From assembly GCA_047601665.1 (NCBI GenBank), contig JASGIT010000001.1:3844001-3908000 (forward strand): a stretch of DNA of 64,000 bases, given 5' to 3'. Below, piece after piece: positions 8,819-17,077 of the stretch; within the stretch, counting starts at the first letter, position 1, and each line of letters starts with the position of its first letter. The translations under genes were made by a program, and so were the position numbers. Below the pieces are notes generated by a model that ran no database searches, was not told the DNA's origin, and saw only the letters and a list, made by a program, of their open reading frames with translations. This DNA comes from JASGIT01 sp047601665. Lineage in GTDB: Bacteria; Pseudomonadota; Gammaproteobacteria; Burkholderiales; Burkholderiaceae_C.

Positions 8819-9549
8819 TCAGCGCTCGCAGTTCTTCCATAGCCTGCGGTTCTTCTCCAACCACGCAAAGCTGCGCTCGACAATCCAGCGCTTGGGCATG
8901 ACCTTGAAGGTGTGCAACTCGCTTCTCCTGGCGATCTGCACCGTCACATGTCCACCCAGGATGTCCCTGACACCCTGCGCGAACGGCTGGCCGACATAAC
9001 CACTATCACACAGCAAGCTTTGCACCCAGCCCAAGGTGGGCTTGCAGCGCTTGAGCGCCTCCAATGCCCCTTTGCGATCCGTCATCTCGGCCGTGGTCAC
9101 CGCCACCGCATGGGGCAGCCCTTGCGTATCCACCGCGATGTGGCGCTTGATACCCGAGACCTTCTTGCCTGCGTCATAGCCCTTCAAAGCCGCCGGATCC
9201 GCGTTCTTCACGCTCTGCGCGTCCACGATCAAGAACGCGCTGCAGGCGTTGCGCCCCAGTTTCTCGCAGGCCGCGCCAACCTGATTTTTTTTAAAGCCTG
9301 CTCCAGCAGACTGCCATCCTCGCGCGGCTCGCTCCAGATGGCCCGGTACGAATGCACCGTGCGCCACTTTGGATAGTCGCTGGGCAGCGCTCGCCACTGG
9401 CAGCCGGTGCGCAGCAGATACAGCACCGCGCAGAACACTTCGTACAGTTCTATCTTGCGCGGGGCTGTTTTCTTGCGTGAGCTTTCTAGCAACGCCTTGA
9501 TGATCTCGAATTGTTCGCGGCTGATGTCGCTCGGGTACTTCTTTCTCAC
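8819..9549 (-). CDS. IS5-family transposase (two frames, -1 frameshift, early stop)
   Basis: Frame A starts at a GTG at 9549 (MRKKYPSDISREQFEIIKAL). It encodes the N-terminal DUF4096-like part up to LLEQALKK at the A8 run (complement of 9285-9292). A -1 slip there continues as KKNQVGAACEKLGRNACSAF into frame B. Frame B has the DDE catalytic core: D in FLIVDAQSVKN, D in LLCDSGYVGQ, and E in RWIVERSFAWLEKNRR. Frame B stops at 8819 with TGA. Reading past it gives LNTSLQFVHLAFLGLLLRRL and a second stop inside the terminal repeat, which looks like the normal family C-terminus, so this copy probably carries a nonsense change removing about 20 residues. Confidence 0.85.
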
Positions 9550-9573
9550 CCTGCGAGCTTCTCATATCGCCAG

Positions 9574-9591
9574 AGACTTTGAACACGTTCT
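9574..9591. repeat. IS terminal inverted repeat, right
   Basis: Reads AGACTTTGAACACGTTCT on the plus strand, a perfect inverted copy of 8747-8764. The transposase start lies about 25 bp inside this end. Confidence 0.85.
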
Positions 9592-9910
9592 CAGACGCAA
9601 GCAGAGCTATCCAGAGTAGAGGAGACGGTCAAGGCCGCTGCGCGGCAATGACCAATTTGAACTTCCAACCAAAATCCGACGGTTAGACCATAGGCAACGC
9701 GTTAAGCGGTGGCGACGGACAGTGCGATCAGCAGTTGTAAGACTCATGGGCTTTGACCTTGCGCTCAGTCATGGTCAAGACCCCAATACTTTACGACAGG
9801 CTGTGACTGTGCGCCATCCCCAATAGAAGGGATATGCAACGTGGAAGTACTCGACTAGGATAAAAAAACAGACCCACTGCCCCTAGGCGCTGGCTGAGGA
9901 GGAGATGACC
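9592..9910. other. Gene-free stretch between the IS and the multi-enzyme gene
   Basis: About 320 bp with base composition lower in GC than the flanking genes. I see no conserved coding frame. It should contain the promoter of the downstream gene, but no confident -35/-10 pair was found. The only clear signal is an AGGAGG ribosome binding site at 9897-9902. Confidence 0.35.
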
Positions 9911-11263
9911 ATGCTGACTGATCTTCAGCTCGCGCAGATCATGCGCCACGCATCGCAGCGCCGCCGCGCCCAGTGCCTGGAGCCTCTCAACAATGCCATG
10001 GTGGCTAACCAGATTGACGCCAACCTGCGGCGAGCGGCTGCCTTTGTAGCCCAGTTGGGCCATGAGTCGGGGGAGTTGCAGTTCCTGGAGGAACTCTGGG
10101 GGCCGACGGCAGCTCAGCAGCGCTACGAACCTCCCAGCGATCTGGCGCGCAAACTCGGCAATACACAGCCGGGCGACGGGCGTCGCTTCAAGGGCCGCGG
10201 GCCGATTCAGATCACCGGTCGCGCCAACTATGCACGCTATGGCGAACTATTGGGACTGGACCTGGTTGGTCAGCCTGAACAAGCCGCTGACCCTGTAGTA
10301 GGTTTCCAGATTGCGGGCCTGTTCTGGGAACGCAATGGACTCAACGCGCTGGCCGATGCGGGCCAGTTTGACGAAATCACGCGGCGCATCAACGGAGGCC
10401 AGAATGGTGCCGATGACCGTCGGCGCCTCTATGCCTTGGTGCTCGAGGTCTTGCGCGGCAGCCTGCCCGACGCGGCTGCCGGCCCGGTGCAGGCAAATCG
10501 GCGCGGGGGCAAGGCAGGTGCTCAGCGCGCTGCACCCGCGATGGCTGCGCAGGTGTTGCCACGCGGCTGGGAGGCCATCACGGAGGCCGCGCCCGAGATG
10601 CCGACGGAGCAAAATGCAAGTGGCACGCATCGCCGTGGCCAGAAGAACACCGCGACCGGCAAAGGAGGGGCGGGCACGGCCCCTACGCGGCAGCTTGATG
10701 CCCGGCCGGATACCTTGGACTTTCGCGATCAGATGTATACCCCCACACTGATTGAAGTGCCCACACATGTATCACTGGGTGACTACCTTGAATGCAAGGT
10801 GCCGATCCTTGACCAAGGCGCCGAAGGGGCATGTACCGGCTATGGCCTAGCCACGGTGGCGCACTACCTGCTGCTGCGCCGGCGCGTGGTACCCGATGCA
10901 ACGCCGATCAGTCCGCGCATGATGTACGACTTGGCCCGTCGCTATGACGAATGGCCGGGCGAGGACTATTCCGGCTCCAGCGCACGTGGAGCCATGAAAG
11001 GGTGGCACAAGCACGGTGTCTGCTCCGAATCGCTCTACCCCAGCGGCGTGGCCAGAGTGAGCAGGAAGGCCACCAAGTCCGTAGCCCAGGACTCCGCTGC
11101 TGACGGTGGCCTGAACGACGAGCGCGTAGTGGACGCGCTGCGTCGCCCGCTGGGGGCTTATTTCCGGGTCAACCACAAGATCTGGTGGCCATGCATTCAG
11201 CCATCGCCGAGGTGGGCGTTTTGTACGCGACTTGCACCGTCCATGAAGGATGGTCACACGTAG
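9911..11263 (+). CDS. N-terminal part of frameshifted multi-enzyme protein: GH19 domain plus first half of papain-like protease
   Basis: I prefer the ATG at 9911 over the one at 9905 because AGGAGG at 9897-9902 sits eight bases from it. Residues ~1-185 form a phage-endolysin-like glycoside hydrolase family 19 domain: AQLGHESGE at 48-55 carries the candidate catalytic glutamates, and DGRRFKGRGPIQITGRANYARYG follows at 89-110. A Gly/Ala/Thr-rich linker of ~70 residues comes next. A C1 (papain-like) peptidase domain then starts: PILDQGAEGACTGYGLAT, with candidate catalytic Cys308. At about 11179 one base appears missing (NHK-DLVAMHSA expected), so this frame leaves the protease fold and stops at 11263. 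The rest continues in the next entry. GH19 cleaves peptidoglycan or chitin. Confidence 0.8.
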   Translation: MLTDLQLAQIMRHASQRRRAQCLEPLNNAMVANQIDANLRRAAAFVAQLGHESGELQFLEELWGPTAAQQRYEPPSDLARKLGNTQPGDGRRFKGRGPIQITGRANYARYGELLGLDLVGQPEQAADPVVGFQIAGLFWERNGLNALADAGQFDEITRRINGGQNGADDRRRLYALVLEVLRGSLPDAAAGPVQANRRGGKAGAQRAAPAMAAQVLPRGWEAITEAAPEMPTEQNASGTHRRGQKNTATGKGGAGTAPTRQLDARPDTLDFRDQMYTPTLIEVPTHVSLGDYLECKVPILDQGAEGACTGYGLATVAHYLLLRRRVVPDATPISPRMMYDLARRYDEWPGEDYSGSSARGAMKGWHKHGVCSESLYPSGVARVSRKATKSVAQDSAADGGLNDERVVDALRRPLGAYFRVNHKIWWPCIQPSPRWAFCTRLAPSMKDGHT

Positions 11264-12708
11264 GTGCGGACGGCATGATCACGCAGTCATCCGCCATCCT
11301 GGGCGGACATGCCTTCGCCATCGTCGCCTACGACGAGCGCGGCTTCTGGATTCAGAACTCATGGGGTTCCGACTGGGGCCGTAACGGCTTCGGCCTACTG
11401 AGCTATGACGACTGGCTGGAGAATGGCACCGACGTGTGGGTCGCTCGCCTGGGCGCGCCCGTCACGCTGCGGCGGGCAGAATCCACTGCAGCCGTGCACG
11501 CTACCACGGCGGCGCAGTCTGCCAGCTATTCCTACGCCGACTTGCGGCCACACATCATCAGCGTAGGCAACAATGGCGTGCTCAAAGCCGGTGGCGATTA
11601 TGGCAGCACGTCCGAGGAACTCCAGCGTGTTTTCGACGAGGATATTCCGCGCGTCACCAACGGCTGGGCGGTGCCGCGGATACTGCTTTACGCCCACGGC
11701 GGCCTGGTGAGCGAACAGGCCGCCGTGCAGCGGCTGGCCGAATACCGTCCGCTGCTATTGGGTGGTGAGGTCTATCCATTGGCCTTCATCTGGCGTTCGG
11801 ACTACTGGACCACCATCACCAACATCCTGCGCGATGCCGTCAGCCGCCGCAAGCCTGAAGGGGCGCTGGATGCCGCCAAGGACTTCATGCTGGACCGCTT
11901 GGACGATGCGCTGGAGCCGCTGGCGCGCACGCTCACCGGCAAGTCCGCTTGGAGCGAGATGAAGCAAAATGCCCTGGCTGCCAGCGACAAGGGTGGAGCG
12001 GGCGAGCAAGTGGCCGACCTGCTGTTGGCCTTGCGTAAGCGCCTGCCCGCGCTAGAGGTGCACATGGTGGGCCACAGTGCCGGCTCCATCCTGCTGGCGC
12101 CACTGGTCAGCCTGCTGGGCGCGCGGGGCATCCCTGTCAAGAGTTGCACCTTGTGGGCACCCGCCTGCCGGGTAGAACTGTTCGACCAACATTACGCGCC
12201 CGCGCTGAAGGCAAAAAAGGTCGAGAAGATGGCCATCTTTGCCCTCACGGATAAGGCCGAACAGGATGACAACTGCGGCCACATCTACAACAAGTCACTG
12301 CTGTACCTGGTTTCCAACGCTTTCGAAGACCAGGCGCGCATCCCATTGTTTCGCGATGGCCGCCCCATCCTGGGCATGGAGCGTTTCATCGATCGGACGC
12401 TGATGCAGCAATTGGGCGTGGACTTGGTGCTGGCGCCCAATACCGAGCCGGATGACTCGCTTTGCGCCTCAAGCGCCACCCATCATGGGGACTTCGACGA
12501 CGACCAACGCACCGTGATGGCCACTTTCCGCCGCATTGCACAGGCAGGTGCCAAGAAAATGGTTGTGAAGGGCGCTGCTGCGGCGAGGGCGCAGACAAGG
12601 TGCATCAAGGATGGCGAGCTGCCGAAGGTGGTGCCCACCTTCAACCGTTCGGAATCCTCTATGCGCGACCAGCGGCAGCTCATTGATCTCCGTACGAAGG
12701 CACTCTAG
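11185..12708 (+). CDS. C-terminal part of frameshifted multi-enzyme protein: rest of papain-like protease plus alpha/beta-hydrolase
   Basis: This frame resumes the protease at VAMHSAIAEVGVLYA and carries the remaining catalytic residues: His in GGHAFAIVAYDERGFW (codon 11308) and Asn in IQNSWGSDWGRNGFG (codon 11356). A ~330-residue domain follows, starting LLYAHGGLVSEQ and containing VHMVGHSAGSILLAPL, a GxSxG nucleophile elbow (Ser codon 12076) typical of alpha/beta hydrolases and lipases. Restoring one base at ~11179 joins both frames into one protein of about 932 residues with three enzyme domains. No signal peptide is seen at the joined N-terminus. The listed start is only the frame's first GTG, not a proven initiation site. 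Function as an injected effector is inference from the eCIS next door. Confidence 0.75.
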   Translation: MAMHSAIAEVGVLYATCTVHEGWSHVGADGMITQSSAILGGHAFAIVAYDERGFWIQNSWGSDWGRNGFGLLSYDDWLENGTDVWVARLGAPVTLRRAESTAAVHATTAAQSASYSYADLRPHIISVGNNGVLKAGGDYGSTSEELQRVFDEDIPRVTNGWAVPRILLYAHGGLVSEQAAVQRLAEYRPLLLGGEVYPLAFIWRSDYWTTITNILRDAVSRRKPEGALDAAKDFMLDRLDDALEPLARTLTGKSAWSEMKQNALAASDKGGAGEQVADLLLALRKRLPALEVHMVGHSAGSILLAPLVSLLGARGIPVKSCTLWAPACRVELFDQHYAPALKAKKVEKMAIFALTDKAEQDDNCGHIYNKSLLYLVSNAFEDQARIPLFRDGRPILGMERFIDRTLMQQLGVDLVLAPNTEPDDSLCASSATHHGDFDDDQRTVMATFRRIAQAGAKKMVVKGAAAARAQTRCIKDGELPKVVPTFNRSESSMRDQRQLIDLRTKAL

Positions 12709-12830
12709 CAAAGTCCTCTAGGGCCACAAGACCAAGTGGATTTGCCGACGGCTAATGTCCTGACTGTCATAGTGAGCGTGATCGACGCGAAGCGTTCACC
12801 GCAAAGCACATCATGTATCACCCACTAAAT

Positions 12831-12862
12831 AAAAACGGCCTGGATTTTTCCAGGCCGTTTTT
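12831..12862. terminator. Bidirectional rho-independent terminator
   Basis: A perfect 13-bp stem (12831-12843 with 12850-12862, AAAAACGGCCTGG and its complement) around a 6-base loop, with A/T runs on both sides. It ends mgtA on the minus strand directly downstream of its stop, and may also end the plus-strand multi-enzyme gene. Confidence 0.88.
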
Positions 12863-12866
12863 ATTT

Positions 12867-15578
12867 CTACTGCCACCCGAAGCGGCGCAAATAGAAGCGC
12901 TTCATGACCGTGGTCAGCGCCACGTACCCCGCCAGGATGGCCGCCAGCCAGGGCCAGTAGCCCAGTGGCAGGGCCTGCAGCTTGAAGTAGCCGGCCAGCG
13001 GCCCCATGGGCAGCAGCACGCCGATGGCCATGATCGCCAGCGTCATCAGCAGCAGCGCGGGCGCGGGGCGGCTTTCGATGAAGGGCAGCTTGGGCGTGCG
13101 GATCATGTGCACGATCAGCGTCTGCGTGAGCAGGCCCACGACGAACCAGCCGGACTGGAACAGGCTTTGCCGCGCCTCGGTGGTCGCGCCGAACACATAC
13201 CACATCACGGCGAAGGTGGTGATGTCGAACACCGAACTCAGCGGGCCGAAGAACACCATGAAGCGGCCGATGTCCGCCGGGTTCCAGCGCAGCGGGGCGC
13301 GCACGAGTTCATCGTCCACGTGGTCGAACGGGATGGCGATCTGCGACACGTCGTACAGCAGGTTCTGCACCAGCAGCTGCAGCGGCAGCATGGGCAGGAA
13401 CGGCAGGAAAGCGCTGGCCACTAGCACCGAGAACACGTTGCCGAAGTTGGAGCTGGCCGTCATGCGGATGTACTTGAGCATGTTGCAGAAGGTCTTGCGG
13501 CCTTCGATCACGCCTTCCTCCAGGACCATGAGGCTTTTTTCGAGCAGGATGATGTCGGCGGCCTCCTTGGCGATGTCCACCGCGCCGTCCACGCTGATGC
13601 CGATGTCGGCGGCGCGCAGGGCGGGTGCGTCGTTGATGCCGTCGCCCATGAAACCGACGATGTGCCCACGCCCGCGCAGGGCGCGCACGATGCGTTCCTT
13701 GTGCAGCGGCGAGAGCTTGGCGAAGACCTGGCGGCTTTCCACGGCCTGGGACAGCGCGGCGTCGTCCATGCGCTCCACCTCGCTGCCCAGCAGCACGCGG
13801 TCGGCGGGCAGGCCGACCTGGCGGCAGACTTCGGCGGTGACGAGTTCGTTGTCGCCAGTGAGCACTTTGACGGTCACGCCATGCTCGGTAAGGGCGCGCA
13901 GGGCCGGGGCGGTGGATTCCTTCGGCGGGTCGAGGAAGGCGATGTAGCCGATGAGGGTGAGTTCAGCCTCGTCGGCCACCGCGTAGGCGGTCTGGGACGC
14001 GGGCAGTTCCTTCATCGCCACGGCCACCACGCGCAGGCCTTCCTGGTTGAGGCCGCGCGTGACCTCCTGCACGCGCGCGAGCATGGCAGCGTCCAGCGGC
14101 TCGTCGTGGCCGGAGGCGGTGCGCACGCGGGTGCAGGCACCGAGGATTTCTTCCACCGCGCCCTTGCAGATCAGCTCGTGGTGGTCATCGCGTTCGGAGA
14201 CGATCACCGACATGCGGCGGCGCTGGAAGTCGAACGGCACCTCGTCCACCTTGCGGTAGTTCTGCGCGAGCTTGAGCTCGGTCTGCAACTCCACGTGTTC
14301 CAGCACCGCGCGGTCGAGCAGGTTCTTCAGGCCGGTCTGGTAGTGGCTGTTGAGGTAGGCGAACTGCAGCACCTCTTCGCTGTTCTGGCCGAACACGTCG
14401 GTGTGGCGCTCCAGCACGATCTTGTCCTGCGTGAGCGTGCCGGTCTTGTCGGTGCACAGCACGTCCATCGCGCCGAAGTTCTGGATGGCGTCCAGCCGCT
14501 TGACGATGACCTTCTTGCGCGACAGCAGCACCGCGCCCTTGGCGAGCGTGCTGGTCACGATCATGGGCAGCATCTCGGGCGTGAGGCCCACGGCCACCGA
14601 GAGGGCGAACAGGAAGGCGTCGAGCCAGTTGCCCTTGGTGAAACCATTGACCAGCAGCACCAGCGGCACCATGACCAGCGCGAAGCGGATGAGCAGCCAG
14701 CTCACGCTGTTGACGCCGGCCTCGAACGCCGTGGGCTCGCGGCTGGTGGCGGTGACACGGGTGGCCAGCGTGCCGAAATACGAGCGGTTGCCCGTGGCGA
14801 CGACCACGGCGCGGGCCGAGCCGGAGACCACGTTGGTGCCCATGAAGACGAGGTTGGCCGCCTCCAGCACGGCCACGCCGGCAGGGCAGGGGTCGGCGAA
14901 CTTCTCCACGGGCAGCGATTCGCCCGTCATCGCGGCCTGGGCCACGAACAGGTCCTTGGCGACAAGGATGCGGCAGTCGGCGGGAATCATGTCGCCCGCC
15001 GAGAGCAGCACGATGTCGCCCGGCACCAGGTGGGCAATGGGCAGCTCCAGGCGCTGTTCCGCGCCGTCGGCGTTGCGCCGGGCCACGGTGGCGGTGTTGC
15101 TCACCAGGGCCTTGAGCCGCTCGGCGGCGCGGTTGGAGCGGCCTTCCTGCACGAAGCGCATCAGCGTGGAGAGCGCCACCATGCTGCTGATCACGATCGT
15201 GGCCTTCACGTCTTCGGTCAGGTACGACACCACGGCCAGCAGCGTGAGCAGCAGGTTGAACGGGTTTTTGTAGCAGTGCCACAGGTGCAGCCAGGCGGGC
15301 AGGGGTTTTTCGTGCTCGACCTCGTTGGGGCCGGTGGCGCGCAGCAGTGCTTCGGCTTCGGCCTCCGTCAGGCCCTGGTCGTGCGAACCCAGGCGGGCGA
15401 GCAGGGCGCGGGCATCCTCCTGGGCGGCGCGTTGCAGTTCATGCGATGCCAGCCGGGGAGGCGGGGCGTTGTCGCCGCCCTTGTGGATGAGGCTTTCCAG
15501 CAGCAGGCGGCGGCCAAAGAACCGCGTGGCGTGCCGCGTCTGCAGAAAGCGCGCAAAAAAAGCTTGCAGGAAATTCAT
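12867..15578 (-). CDS. mgtA: Magnesium-transporting P-type ATPase
   Basis: At 903 residues this has the MgtA/MgtB length. The phosphorylation motif CTDKTGTLT has its Asp at about residue 377, GDNELV and MGDGINDAPALRAADIGISV form the ATP-binding hinge, and an N-terminal cation-ATPase domain (TGPNEVEHEKPLPAWLHLW) precedes the membrane helices. The phosphatase motif MTGESLPVEK lies in the actuator domain. It imports Mg2+ across the inner membrane. A strong terminator follows directly. It is a single-gene unit here, and the 260 bp upstream hold no recognisable gene; a Mg2+-sensing leader could be there but I cannot identify one. Confidence 0.95.
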   Translation of the reverse strand: MNFLQAFFARFLQTRHATRFFGRRLLLESLIHKGGDNAPPPRLASHELQRAAQEDARALLARLGSHDQGLTEAEAEALLRATGPNEVEHEKPLPAWLHLWHCYKNPFNLLLTLLAVVSYLTEDVKATIVISSMVALSTLMRFVQEGRSNRAAERLKALVSNTATVARRNADGAEQRLELPIAHLVPGDIVLLSAGDMIPADCRILVAKDLFVAQAAMTGESLPVEKFADPCPAGVAVLEAANLVFMGTNVVSGSARAVVVATGNRSYFGTLATRVTATSREPTAFEAGVNSVSWLLIRFALVMVPLVLLVNGFTKGNWLDAFLFALSVAVGLTPEMLPMIVTSTLAKGAVLLSRKKVIVKRLDAIQNFGAMDVLCTDKTGTLTQDKIVLERHTDVFGQNSEEVLQFAYLNSHYQTGLKNLLDRAVLEHVELQTELKLAQNYRKVDEVPFDFQRRRMSVIVSERDDHHELICKGAVEEILGACTRVRTASGHDEPLDAAMLARVQEVTRGLNQEGLRVVAVAMKELPASQTAYAVADEAELTLIGYIAFLDPPKESTAPALRALTEHGVTVKVLTGDNELVTAEVCRQVGLPADRVLLGSEVERMDDAALSQAVESRQVFAKLSPLHKERIVRALRGRGHIVGFMGDGINDAPALRAADIGISVDGAVDIAKEAADIILLEKSLMVLEEGVIEGRKTFCNMLKYIRMTASSNFGNVFSVLVASAFLPFLPMLPLQLLVQNLLYDVSQIAIPFDHVDDELVRAPLRWNPADIGRFMVFFGPLSSVFDITTFAVMWYVFGATTEARQSLFQSGWFVVGLLTQTLIVHMIRTPKLPFIESRPAPALLLMTLAIMAIGVLLPMGPLAGYFKLQALPLGYWPWLAAILAGYVALTTVMKRFYLRRFGWQ

Positions 15579-15839
15579 GGCCGTGCTCCTGTGTTCGGCA
15601 GGATGCCCGGCATGGGCAGCGCGAACCGGCGCGCCGTGATGGGGGAGCGGTCAAGGGGCTGCGGCCAGCCCCGGGGTGCGGGCGCTAGGCAGCCATGAGC
15701 GCAGCGGCCATCACGGCGCGCCGACTTCGATGAGGGCTACTGGCACTGTCCACGCACAGGCTCCAGAGTTGAGACGGGCGGATTATTGCGCTGCAACAAA
15801 AGCGGCGCAACGCACACGATGGCCCTTTACCGGATCTTT

Positions 15840-16892
15840 TCATGGCTCGGAATTCTCGGGCGAGAACAAGTCCCAGGCCGCCACGAACAGCGCCGCGATC
15901 GCCGGGCCGATGACGAAGCCCGTGAGGCCGAACAGCGCCATGCCGCCCAGCGTGGAGATCAGCACCATGTAGTCGGGCAGCTTGGTGTCCTTGCCTACCA
16001 GCAGCGGCCGCAGGATGTTGTCCACCAGCCCGATCACGCAGATGCCGTAGGCAATCAGCACCACGCCCTGCCAGACCGCGCCCGTGGCCAGAAAGTACAG
16101 CGCCACGGGCATCCAGATCAGGCCCGAGCCCACGGCGGGCAGCAGCGAAAGAAAGGCCATGATCACGCCCCACAGCACCGGCCCCTGGATACCCAGAATC
16201 CAGAAGATCAGCCCGCCCAGCGCGCCCTGCGACGCCGCCACCACGATGTTGCCCTTGACCGTGGCGCGGATGACGATGGCAAATTTGCTCAGCAGTTCGC
16301 GCTTGTGAATTTCATCCAGCGGAATCGCCCGGCGGATGCGCGCGCCCAGCGCCATGCCGTCGCGCAGCAGGAAGAACAACAGGTACAGCATGATGCCGAA
16401 GCTCACCACGAACTGGAGCGTGTTCTGCCCGATGTTCAGCGCCTTGGTCGCCAGGAACTGGCTGGCCTGCACGGCGGTGGCCGAGAGCTTGGCCTGTATC
16501 TCGGCAAGCGACGCCAGGTGGAACTGGTGCAGCAGCCGCATCAGCCAATCGGGCAGGGCCCGGATGATCTGCTGGAAGTAGCCGCCGAAGCTCAACTGCC
16601 CCGAACGCACATGCTCGTAGACCTGCGCGGCCTCCTGCACCAGCGAGATGCCCAGCACGGCCACGGGCAGTATCACCAGCAGCAGGCACAGCGCCAGCGT
16701 GCACAGCGCCGCCAGCGTGTGCCTGCGGCCCATGCGCGCCAGCAGGCGGCGGTGCAGCGGCATGAACAGGATGGCCAGCACCACGGCCCAGAACACCGCG
16801 CCCATGAAGGGCCACAGGATGGCACCGAAGGCGGCGGTGACGGCGGCCAGCAGCACCAGAAAGGTGCGGTTATGTAACTTAGGGGAAGTCAT
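15840..16892 (-). CDS. AI-2E family transporter (PerM/YdiK-type permease)
   Basis: I chose the ATG at 16892 (MTSPKLHNRTFLVLLAAVTA); the frame is open further upstream, but that part runs over the odhA promoter region and is low-complexity. The 350-residue protein has about eight membrane segments in the usual 3+5 pattern around a long amphipathic middle region. It also has the family signature GFVIGPAIAALFVAAWDLF near the C-terminus. The family is named for autoinducer-2 export but many members have other or unknown substrates, so the cargo is not predictable. It is transcribed divergently from odhA. Confidence 0.85.
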   Translation of the reverse strand: MTSPKLHNRTFLVLLAAVTAAFGAILWPFMGAVFWAVVLAILFMPLHRRLLARMGRRHTLAALCTLALCLLLVILPVAVLGISLVQEAAQVYEHVRSGQLSFGGYFQQIIRALPDWLMRLLHQFHLASLAEIQAKLSATAVQASQFLATKALNIGQNTLQFVVSFGIMLYLLFFLLRDGMALGARIRRAIPLDEIHKRELLSKFAIVIRATVKGNIVVAASQGALGGLIFWILGIQGPVLWGVIMAFLSLLPAVGSGLIWMPVALYFLATGAVWQGVVLIAYGICVIGLVDNILRPLLVGKDTKLPDYMVLISTLGGMALFGLTGFVIGPAIAALFVAAWDLFSPENSEP

Positions 16893-17045
16893 AAGGTCGA
16901 ACTTTACGCGAGCGACACCCCGCCCCAGGGTGGGGCGGGTGTTCGGTGGCACAATGGCGCCCGCAATCCACAGGCCCTTCCCGAGCCACAGTCGCATCCG
17001 CCAACCGGTACAGCCGTGTCGCGGAAGGTTCCCCAACCAGCTAAT

Positions 17046-17067
17046 GTTCCCCCCAGGGGAACGGAGG
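17046..17067 (+). promoter_or_regulatory. Leader hairpin next to the odhA ribosome binding site
   Basis: GTTCCCC (17046-17052) pairs with GGGGAAC (17056-17062) around a 3-base loop. GGAGG, the ribosome binding site, follows at 17063-17067, ten bases before the odhA ATG. The stem abuts the binding site and could modulate translation; this is a structural observation only. Confidence 0.4.
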
Positions 17068-17077
17068 TCAGCGAAGC

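Larger units (their letters stand above)
8747..9591 (-). mobile_element. IS5-family insertion sequence
   Basis: About 845 bp bounded by 18-bp perfect inverted repeats (8747-8764 and 9574-9591). Inside is one transposase read from two overlapping minus-strand frames joined at an A8 run, the usual layout of IS5-family elements with frameshifted transposases. No clear target duplication is visible at the immediate flanks (CTAA against CTCA). The element separates the eCIS sheath gene from the divergent multi-enzyme gene. Confidence 0.88.

Noticed and set aside
15579..15839. Mg2+-responsive leader upstream of mgtA
   Set aside because: I could not identify known mgtA leader motifs or a leader peptide; the 260-bp gap shows nothing specific.
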